Assembly (NCBI GenBank): GCA_030867875.1 | Contig: JAOWCC010001589.1 | Span: 147,657,745-147,721,744 of the forward strand | From: Actinernus sp. WN-2022 | Lineage: Eukaryota > Cnidaria > Anthozoa > Actiniaria > Actinernidae | DNA length: 64,000 nt | Reading direction: 5' to 3' | Part shown: positions 47,066 through 53,969 of the stretch, piece by piece | Position numbering within the stretch: the stretch's first letter is position 1 | Layout: each line of letters opens with the position of its first letter | The notes under the pieces: generated by a model | What the model was told of the DNA's origin: nothing | Databases searched by the model: none | What the model saw: the letters and a program-made list of their open reading frames with translations, nothing else | Translations under genes and position numbers: made by a program

Positions 47066-47926
47066 ATGACTAAGATATATTGTCTAAGACAAAAGAAACA
47101 AACTGAGACGAAAGATGAGCATATCGTAAAGACTCAAAATGGAAGGACTCGTCTGGTAGGCGTCTGCGTAGAATGCGGAAGTCAAAAGTCGAAATTCGTG
47201 AAATCTACACAAGGCGGTAGTATGTTGCCAGGAGCACTAGCTATTTCAGCTGGAATACCACTTCTTGCTGGAGCCGCCGCATTATCAATGGTTCCAGGTA
47301 GTGGAAAGCTATTTTCGACACTTGCTAAGGGTGCTACACAGGCAATAGGTAAAAAGATAAGAAGCAAAGCTGCCGATTTCATTGAAAGAGAAGGTCAAAC
47401 ATTATTGAATCTAACATCTAAGAAGATTCGTGGTGGGCAGATACAACATCCAATGAGTATGTATACTAACGTAACAGATCCAGCATCCGAATTCTATGAT
47501 GATCATATGAAAACTATTAAGAAAGGAGGTAAGTTAGACATTCATAAAGCAATATTAAAGGTTGCACCAAAAAAGGGATTCACGCTACCAGGTCATCATT
47601 ATACAGGACCTGGGAATCCCTTAGAAAATCAATTGACTTATGATAAGACAGGTCGAATATTAGAGATTTACGATAAGCCAACTGGCAAAACTGATGCTGT
47701 GAGTATGCAACACGATGTCGATTATTCTATCTGTGATGATGACGTCAAATGCAAAAATGAAGCTGATCGAAAAATGGTCAAATCATTAGACGAAATTCCA
47801 TGGAAGGATCGCCAATGGGGTCATGCCTTAGCAAGGAATGCTATCGCGACTAAAGCAAAGCTTGGAATGGGTGCTAAGAAGCCAAAAAACGGAAAAAGCC
47901 GTCGAGTGAAGAAAACTGGCAAGTAA
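47066..47926 (+). CDS. Phospholipase A2-domain virion protein with N-terminal zinc-knuckle-like module
   Basis: 286 residues from 47066. The N-terminal ~45 residues match a DUF5679-like knuckle module (YCLRQKKQTET ... TQNGRTRLVGVCVECG), but the first C-x2-C pair is broken: C6 is kept while position 9 is Gln; C34-x2-C37 is intact. A hydrophobic stretch (about 53-78) follows. The PLA2 domain has the calcium-loop motif YTGPGNPL (G181-P-G-N184) and the catalytic pair in QHDVDY (H216, D217), as in parvovirus VP1-type PLA2 domains, so it is likely active. The probable role is breaching an endosomal or other membrane during entry. The basic C-terminus contains a CCA-AAA-AAC slippery site where the integrase frame opens. 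It may therefore also be the front part of a PLA2-integrase fusion. Confidence 0.85.
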   Translation: MTKIYCLRQKKQTETKDEHIVKTQNGRTRLVGVCVECGSQKSKFVKSTQGGSMLPGALAISAGIPLLAGAAALSMVPGSGKLFSTLAKGATQAIGKKIRSKAADFIEREGQTLLNLTSKKIRGGQIQHPMSMYTNVTDPASEFYDDHMKTIKKGGKLDIHKAILKVAPKKGFTLPGHHYTGPGNPLENQLTYDKTGRILEIYDKPTGKTDAVSMQHDVDYSICDDDVKCKNEADRKMVKSLDEIPWKDRQWGHALARNAIATKAKLGMGAKKPKNGKSRRVKKTGK

Positions 47927-48849
47927 AACTAGCAGATGAATTGCATAGACCAATAAGACGTAAATTTACTCGGCGGCGCGTTATAGCTAATCACATTGAT
48001 GAAATATGGTGTTCTGATCTCGTTGAGATGCAACAGTTTAGCAAATGGAATAAGGGCTATCGATACCTTCTCATGGTTCTAGACGTCTTTAGCAAGTTTG
48101 GTTGGATCTTACCATTGAAAGATAAGAAAGGCGAAACAGTTATGAAAGCTTTTCAAACGATATTCAAGGAAGGTAGAGAGCCAAAATATCTTTGGGTTGA
48201 TAAGGGTAAGGAGTACTACAATAAGAATGTGAAAGAGCTATTGGACAAACATAGTATACAAATGTATTCAACTGAGAATGAAGAAAAGTCTTCTGTTTGC
48301 GAGAGATGGAATAGAACGATCAAAACTAAAATGTGGAAGCAATTCACTGTCCAAGGCAATACGCAGTACTTAGATATGCTGCCTAGAATATTGAAACAGT
48401 ACAATAGTACAAAACATTCAAGCATCAAAATGACTCCTATCGAAGCAAGCAAAAAGAAGAATGAAGGAACCGTTTACTTTAATCTATATGGTGATATGGA
48501 GTCATTACAATCGAAACCGAAATTTAAGGTTAGCGATAAGGTCCGTATATCGAAATACAAGCGTAATGTATTCGACAAAGGGTATACTCCGAATTGGACT
48601 GAAGAAGCGTTTACAATCGATAAAATCCAGTATACGAATCCCATTACATACAAACTGAAGGATCTGAATGGTGAAGAAATACAAGGTTCTTTCTACGAAC
48701 AGGAGATATCAAAAGCAACTCAAGAAATTTTCAGAATCGACAAAGTCATTAGAAGGAACTACAAGAAAAAACAAGCTCTAGTATCGTGGAAAGGGTATAG
48801 CGATGAATTCAATAGTTGGATACCATTTAAGAATCTAGATTCGATATAG
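47878..48849 (+). CDS. INT: Retroviral-type (rve) integrase with C-terminal chromodomain
   Basis: The open frame spans 47878-48849 (323 codons), but the conserved N-terminal region (WQVKLADELHRPIRRKF) begins upstream of any ATG; the first near-cognate start is TTG at 47941, already inside that region. The catalytic acidic residues are D at 48016 (WCSDLVEM), D at 48199 (WVDKGKEYY) and E at 48301 (CERWNRT), with 33 residues between the last two. The C-terminus from ~48730 is a chromodomain (ALVSWKGYSDEFNSWIPFKNL), typical of Polinton integrases, which probably reads histone marks. It inserts the linear element with a 6-bp stagger, consistent with GCCATT. The frame overlaps the PLA2 ORF by 49 bases at -1, next to an A-AAA-AAC heptamer, and no promoter-like motif precedes it. 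Confidence 0.93.
   Translation, partial: EAKKRKKPSSEENWQVKLADELHRPIRRKFTRRRVIANHIDEIWCSDLVEMQQFSKWNKGYRYLLMVLDVFSKFGWILPLKDKKGETVMKAFQTIFKEGREPKYLWVDKGKEYYNKNVKELLDKHSIQMYSTENEEKSSVCERWNRTIKTKMWKQFTVQGNTQYLDMLPRILKQYNSTKHSSIKMTPIEASKKKNEGTVYFNLYGDMESLQSKPKFKVSDKVRISKYKRNVFDKGYTPNWTEEAFTIDKIQYTNPITYKLKDLNGEEIQGSFYEQEISKATQEIFRIDKVIRRNYKKKQALVSWKGYSDEFNSWIPFKNLDSI
47884..47890 (+). promoter_or_regulatory. Candidate -1 frameshift site (A-AAA-AAC) into integrase frame
   Basis: The PLA2 frame reads ccA|AAA|AAC, a canonical X-XXY-YYZ heptamer in the right register. A -1 shift enters the integrase frame, which opens at 47878 after a TAA at 47875-47877 and runs to 48849 with no ATG before the conserved integrase N-terminal region. 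I see no strong stem or pseudoknot directly downstream by eye. Confidence 0.6.
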
Positions 48850-48909
48850 ATGCATGCTACATTAATCAATTAACCACGTTTGAACGCACATATTAAATTG
48901 ACAATAATT

Positions 48910-48931
48910 TATATATATAGTTGTTATATAC
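48910..48931 (+). promoter_or_regulatory. Promoter-like TATA-rich stretch before zinc-finger gene
   Basis: TATATATATAGTTGTTATATAC abuts the ATG at 48932. It is TATA-rich but a looser match than the virion-gene motifs, possibly a different temporal class. Confidence 0.45.
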
Positions 48932-49156
48932 ATGAACGATAACAATACCATAGAACCAATCAAAAGACTAAGAGGTCGACCACGAATGTATGACGACATT
49001 GAAAGGAAGCATCGAAAAACTAAGTACATGCTAAGTAAATCTTGGTTCTGCTTAATGTGCGAAATCTATAAAGACTACACGATGGCTGGTAAATCAAGTC
49101 ATATTAAGACCAATAAGCACAAACGCAGCCAAACGCACCTAGGTTTAAAAACATAA
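48932..49156 (+). CDS. Small AT-hook plus C2H2 zinc-finger DNA-binding protein
   Basis: 74 residues. RLRGRPRMY (12-20) contains an AT-hook core, and C40-x2-C43-x13-H57-x5-H63 forms a U1-like zinc finger. The rest is basic. It probably binds AT-rich DNA and could regulate early transcription, protect TIRs or help replication; no specific function is known. It lies between integrase and PolB, directly upstream of PolB with a 26-bp gap, and both have a looser TATA-type motif, so the pair could be co-regulated as replication genes. It is short, but the two coherent domains and the position make it convincing. Confidence 0.75.
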   Translation: MNDNNTIEPIKRLRGRPRMYDDIERKHRKTKYMLSKSWFCLMCEIYKDYTMAGKSSHIKTNKHKRSQTHLGLKT

Positions 49157-49169
49157 TTTGTTATCTATA

Positions 49170-49182
49170 GTTAATATATAGG
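49170..49182 (+). promoter_or_regulatory. Promoter-like motif before PolB
   Basis: GTTAATATATAGG abuts the tandem ATGATG at 49183. It fits the second half of the shared motif but lacks a clear TAAC block. Confidence 0.45.
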
Positions 49183-52100
49183 ATGATGAACGAATCGAAT
49201 CTCAATAAATTGTCTAAATCGAAACTTATCGAATTGATCTTGAAACAAAATACTATAAGACGTCCAAAAATTGCTGAAAACATCCTCTTACCACCAGCTC
49301 AATTCAGAGACAACCGACCAGTTCCTACTCCACGAAGAAGCGTTAAGGACATGATCGAACGCTACGAGGAAAACATCATCCTACCACCAACTCGATTCAG
49401 AGATGACTACAAACCAATCCCAGCTCAGAGGACTATCAAAAGACCTGTTCCTGCTCCAAGAACTAAGATCATACAACTAGATAGAGCTATGAAAGGTTCA
49501 ATCAGTTCATTTGAAGTCGCCATTAAGAACAATAAAGACCCACTAGTACAACTAACCACTACGAGAAAAGGCATTCAGACTCAATTCGAAAAGCTATTGA
49601 TTGAGACCAAAGGTTACAAATTTGTTGAAACAATAAAGGTTACATTCGAAAAACAGCTAGAGGAAGACAAGACAACAATCAAAACAGCTTATTTCAACAG
49701 CACTGCATCTACGATAATAAATGAAAACGATATCATGGGAGGACTACAATTGGCCAAGCAACAAATACTAAATAAAATAGCGCAATGGATCTCAGAGGGT
49801 TCAGGATGGACTATAGAGACAATCGACAAACATTATATCAACATAGTCAAGTATGAGCCTATGAAAGGAAGCAGCTACATACAACTACCATCAGAGCTTA
49901 GAAATTCAGCTAAAGGCTTAATCAACATGAAAAACATCGACAACGAATGCTTCAGATGGTGCCACGTAAGGCACTTGAATCCACAGGAAAAATATCCTCA
50001 GAGAATCAAGAAGAGCGACAGAAAATCTGCGAAGGACCTAGACTATTCTAACATCGAATTTCCAGTAGCTACCAAACAGTACAATAAAATCGAAAAGCAA
50101 AACAACATTAGTATCAGTGTCTTTGGATATGAAGAAAGGAAGCCATATCCCATATTCGTATCAAAAGAAAAGTACGATGACCATATGGATCTGTTATTGA
50201 TCACAGAGAATACAAACAAGCACTACGTTCTAATCAAGGACTTCAACAAGTTTATGTACAACCAAACGAAACACAAGGAGAGAAAGCACTTTTGTAAGTA
50301 TTGCCTACAATGCTTCAAATCTGAAAGAGTGTTGGTTGCTCACAAAGAGAATTGCATCCAAGTAAATGGTACGCAAGCAATTAAGATGCCAACTAAGGAA
50401 AACAACATATTGAAATTCAAAAACCATAACAAACAGTTAGCAGTACCATTCGCGATCTATGCCGACTTTGAAGCTATAACTGAGAAGATCGATGGTTGCA
50501 AACCTAATAATGACAAGTCGTACACTGAAGCCTACCAAAAGCATACAGACTGTGGTTATGGCTACAAAGTAGTATGTTGTTACGACGACAAATATAGCAA
50601 ACCAGTGCAGATCTATAGAGGTGAGAAATCCGTATACAAATTCATGGAAAGAATGCTCGAAGAAGTCAAATGGTGCCAAAAGACGATCAAGAAAAACTTC
50701 AACAAAGACATGGTAATGACTAAGGCAAATCGAATAGATTTCAAAACCGCTGATGAATGCCATATATGCAATGAAGAGTACACTAAGACCGACATAAGAG
50801 TTAGAGACCACTGCCACATAACAGGAAAATACAGAGGGTCAGCTCATCAAGATTGCAATCTCAACTTCAAAATAAAAGCTGAAGAAATCAAGATACCAGT
50901 TATCTTCCATAACCTACGTGGATACGACAGCCATCTTATCATGCAAGAAATAGGTAAAGTCGTCAAAAACAACACATACATCGATAAAAATGGTAATGAG
51001 AAACAACACCAAATCAACGTGATTCCAAATAATATGGAAAAATACATGGCATTCATGCTAGGCAACAATTTAGTCTTCCTCGATAGCTTCCAATTCATGA
51101 GCCAATCACTTAGCAATCTAGCGAACAACCTCCCAGAAGATCGCTTCAAATACACGTCAGAAGAATTTCATGATGAAAAACTCGAATTAATGAAACGAAA
51201 AGGGGTTTATCCTTACGACTATATGGATAGCTTCGAGAAATTCGATAAGACACAACTACCAACGAAAGAAGAATTCCATAGCATCTTGAATGACGAACAC
51301 GTTACGGATGACCAATACCGACATGCCCAAAACGTATGGAATACTTTCGAACTGGAAACGATGGGTGAGTACCACGATCTATACCTCAAAACCGACATCT
51401 CGTTGTTAGCAGACGTATTCGAAAACTTTAGAAGAACGTGTATGCAATACTACAAACTAGACCCATGCCACTACTTCACTAGCCCTGGATTGAGTTGGGA
51501 CGCGATGCTTAAGATGACTAAGGTCGAATTAGAGCTCATGACTGACGTCGACATGTTCCAGTTCATCGAAAAAGGCATGCGAGGTGGTATCTCATACATA
51601 GCTAACAGATATGGAAAAGCAAACAACCAACACATGAAGAACTACGATGAGAACGCGCCCTCTAAGCACATCATGTATCTCGATGCCAATAATCTCTACG
51701 GGTGGGCCATGTCTCATTATTTAGCATATGGTGGCTTTCGATGGTTGACAGATAAGAGAATTAACAATACCAACTTAGCCAAATACAACGAAAACAGTAA
51801 GAAGGGACTAATCTTAGAAGTCGATCTGGAGTACCCAGAAGAACTACATGACAACCACAACGACTATCCGTTAGCTCCTGAAAAAGTCAAGGTAACTGAA
51901 AACATGCTATCGAATTATTGCATAGAGATTCAGAAGAAATACAACATTTCGATTGGACAAGTCCACAAGTTGATTCCAAATCTGAACGACAAAACCAAGT
52001 ACGTAATCCATTATAGAAATCTTCAATTATACCTCGATCTCGGCTTGAAAATAAAGAAAGTACATAGAGTGCTAGAATTTAATCAATCACCCTGGTTGAA

Positions 52101-52947
52101 GCAATACATCGATTTCAACACTCAGAAGAGAACCAATGCTAAAAATTCATTCGAGAAAGACTTCTTCAAGCTCATGAACAATTCTGTATTCGGTAAGACC
52201 ATGGAGAACCTCAGAAAGCGAGTAGATATTAGACTAGTAACCAATGAAAAGAAACTACTACAAATGGTATCTAAACCGACTTACGTGAGTAGTAAGATAT
52301 TCAACGAAAATTTAGTAGCAGTCCACAAAATCAAAGAAACATTAACCCTAAACCGACCGGCATACATAGGTATGTGCATCCTCGACATTTCTAAGACAAT
52401 AATGTATGATTTCCACTACAACTACATTAAAAAGAAGTATAGCCAAGCTAAGTTGTTGTTCACAGACACCGACAGCCTATTGTATGAAATCGAAACTGAA
52501 AACGCTTATCAAGATTTTTGGTACGACAAAGATAAATTCGACAATAGCGACTATCCAATAGACAATCAATTCCACGATACAACGAATAAGAAAGTAATTG
52601 GTAAATTCAAGGACGAGGCTGCTGGAATTCCTATCACAGAGTTCGTAGGGCTTCGATCAAAAATGTACAGCTACATGAAAGACAACAATATAGGTGCTAA
52701 GACGGCTAAAGGCATCAAGAAGAACGTCGTCAAGAAGAACGTCAAACATGAAAACTATAAAGACGTGCTAATGAACAACAAACAGATGTCACACACTATG
52801 AAGACCATTAGAAGTCAAAACCACCAATTGGGAAGCTACGAAATTAACAAGATCTCACTATCATGCTTCGACGACAAACGGTATCTATTGGAAGACGGGA
52901 TTACGAGCTACGCTTATGGACACCATAAAATACGAAAAGCGAAGTAG
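49183..52947 (+). CDS. PolB: Protein-primed family B DNA polymerase with 3'-5' exonuclease
   Basis: 1254 residues, full length. The N-terminus has an ILLPP-x-x-FRD plus PVP-x-PR motif repeated (about 39-97), typical of Polinton PolB. A C2HC-type finger is at C371/C374/H387/C391. Exonuclease motifs: Exo I YADFEAI (D428, E430), Exo II FHNLRGYDSH (575-584), Exo III YLKTDISLLADVF (D738). Between Exo I and II lies a zinc/HNH-like insert (C526-x2-C529, DHCH 542-545, CN 558-559). Polymerase motifs: A YLDANNLYGWAM (D834), B KLMNNSVFGK (996-1005), C FTDTDSLLY (D1095, D1097). It replicates the linear element using a terminal protein at the TIR ends. All catalytic residues are present and the frame is unbroken. 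The gene ends 37 bp before the right TIR. Confidence 0.97.
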   Translation: MMNESNLNKLSKSKLIELILKQNTIRRPKIAENILLPPAQFRDNRPVPTPRRSVKDMIERYEENIILPPTRFRDDYKPIPAQRTIKRPVPAPRTKIIQLDRAMKGSISSFEVAIKNNKDPLVQLTTTRKGIQTQFEKLLIETKGYKFVETIKVTFEKQLEEDKTTIKTAYFNSTASTIINENDIMGGLQLAKQQILNKIAQWISEGSGWTIETIDKHYINIVKYEPMKGSSYIQLPSELRNSAKGLINMKNIDNECFRWCHVRHLNPQEKYPQRIKKSDRKSAKDLDYSNIEFPVATKQYNKIEKQNNISISVFGYEERKPYPIFVSKEKYDDHMDLLLITENTNKHYVLIKDFNKFMYNQTKHKERKHFCKYCLQCFKSERVLVAHKENCIQVNGTQAIKMPTKENNILKFKNHNKQLAVPFAIYADFEAITEKIDGCKPNNDKSYTEAYQKHTDCGYGYKVVCCYDDKYSKPVQIYRGEKSVYKFMERMLEEVKWCQKTIKKNFNKDMVMTKANRIDFKTADECHICNEEYTKTDIRVRDHCHITGKYRGSAHQDCNLNFKIKAEEIKIPVIFHNLRGYDSHLIMQEIGKVVKNNTYIDKNGNEKQHQINVIPNNMEKYMAFMLGNNLVFLDSFQFMSQSLSNLANNLPEDRFKYTSEEFHDEKLELMKRKGVYPYDYMDSFEKFDKTQLPTKEEFHSILNDEHVTDDQYRHAQNVWNTFELETMGEYHDLYLKTDISLLADVFENFRRTCMQYYKLDPCHYFTSPGLSWDAMLKMTKVELELMTDVDMFQFIEKGMRGGISYIANRYGKANNQHMKNYDENAPSKHIMYLDANNLYGWAMSHYLAYGGFRWLTDKRINNTNLAKYNENSKKGLILEVDLEYPEELHDNHNDYPLAPEKVKVTENMLSNYCIEIQKKYNISIGQVHKLIPNLNDKTKYVIHYRNLQLYLDLGLKIKKVHRVLEFNQSPWLKQYIDFNTQKRTNAKNSFEKDFFKLMNNSVFGKTMENLRKRVDIRLVTNEKKLLQMVSKPTYVSSKIFNENLVAVHKIKETLTLNRPAYIGMCILDISKTIMYDFHYNYIKKKYSQAKLLFTDTDSLLYEIETENAYQDFWYDKDKFDNSDYPIDNQFHDTTNKKVIGKFKDEAAGIPITEFVGLRSKMYSYMKDNNIGAKTAKGIKKNVVKKNVKHENYKDVLMNNKQMSHTMKTIRSQNHQLGSYEINKISLSCFDDKRYLLEDGITSYAYGHHKIRKAK

Positions 52948-52984
52948 TAAGCGGTATAGTAGAGACCAACTATAAAATAGAATG

Positions 52985-53329
52985 AAGAGAAGAATGAAGA
53001 GAAGAATTCGATATCCAAAGATTGAAACCAGTTATGGAGATTTCCAAGAATTCGACATCCAAAGATTGGAACCGGCTATGGAGATTTCCAAGAATTTGAC
53101 ATCCAAAGATTGAACTGGTTAAACCGGTTATGAAGAACTTCAAGAATTCGACCACGCCCTAAATTGACCACGCCCTAAATAATTCCAAGGATAGTAGTAC
53201 AGTAGTACAGTAGTATCGAGGGTGGGGAGAGACCTTCTTCGAGGTTGAGACCTTCTTTGAGGTCGACAACGGATTATTTCGATCTCGAAGAGATTGAAAT
53301 GGTCCGGTGCCCCCACCCTCTATACTACT
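52985..53329 (-). repeat. Right terminal inverted repeat (345 bp)
   Basis: It is the reverse complement of the left TIR, with two substitutions, one 18-bp unit fewer and 3 bp more in the adjacent unit. It carries the same ~44-bp subrepeats and terminal AGTAGTATAG. A short open frame over it (52970-53155) is not a gene. Confidence 0.97.
53209..53329 (-). other. Subterminal hairpin-capable segment in right TIR
   Basis: 53209-53227 (AGTAGTATCGAGGGTGGGG) pairs with 53311-53329 with one mismatch, mirroring the left end. The loop is shorter than on the left because one 18-bp unit is missing. Confidence 0.7.
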
Positions 53330-53335
53330 GCCATT
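53330..53335 (+). repeat. Target site duplication, right copy (GCCATT)
   Basis: GCCATT directly follows the element's terminal ACT and continues into the satellite as GCCATTCTGTCC, completing the unit broken on the left. Confidence 0.97.
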
Positions 53336-53969
53336 CTGTCCACAAGCACTTCACATCTTTATCCTGGTAGCATCAGAACACCAATGGATTATGTTGGAGA
53401 AAGAAATGAAGAAAAAAATCAACATCTTCAAAAATGGTCAAATCTGTATTTTTTGGACCAGACCGGGTAGGCAAAAAATATCAGATTTCTGACAAAAACT
53501 AAAAAACCACTCAATATGCTTCAAAATGATGGCCAACAATCTGCTGATAGTTTCCAGACATGAATGGATTATGTTGGAGAAAGAATTGGAGAAAAAAATC
53601 AACATCTTCAAAAATGGTCAAATCTGTATTTTTTGGACCAGACCGGGTAGGCAAAAAATATCAGATTTCTGACAAAAACTAAAAAACCACTCAATATGCT
53701 TCAAAATGTTGGCAAACAATCTCCTGGTAGCTTGAGAACACAAATGGAGAAAGAATTGAAGAAAAAACTCAACATCTTCAAAAATGGTCAAATCTGTATT
53801 TTTTTGACCAGACCGGGTAGGCAAAAAATGTCAGATTTCTGACAAAAACTAAAAAACCACTCAATATGCTTCAAAACGATGGCCAACAATCTGCTGATAG
53901 TTAACAGACATGATTGGATTAAGTTGGAGAAAGAAATGAAGAAAAAAATCAACATCTTCAAAAATGGTC

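Larger units (their letters stand above)
37303..53329 (+). mobile_element. Complete Maverick/Polinton (adintovirus-like) element
   Basis: A 16,027-bp element bounded by 5'-AGTAGTATAG and CTATACTACT-3' TIRs and a 6-bp target duplication. It encodes the full Polinton set: protein-primed PolB, chromodomain integrase, adenain-like protease, FtsK/HerA-type ATPase, double-jelly-roll and penton-like capsid proteins, and accessory virion genes. Sixteen genes are tightly packed, four in a leftward or terminal block and twelve rightward from a 27-bp divergent promoter. No gene is interrupted. Near-identical TIRs and the intact target duplication indicate a recent insertion that may still be competent. 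Confidence 0.98.

Noticed and set aside
47878..47926. Simple one-base decay between PLA2 and integrase as the explanation of the overlap
   Set aside because: Not excluded, but less likely: everything else is intact, the same layout occurs at the protease, and both overlaps carry in-register slippery heptamers.
47941..47943. TTG as a genuine integrase start
   Set aside because: Conserved integrase residues are encoded upstream of it in the same frame, so it would truncate the protein.
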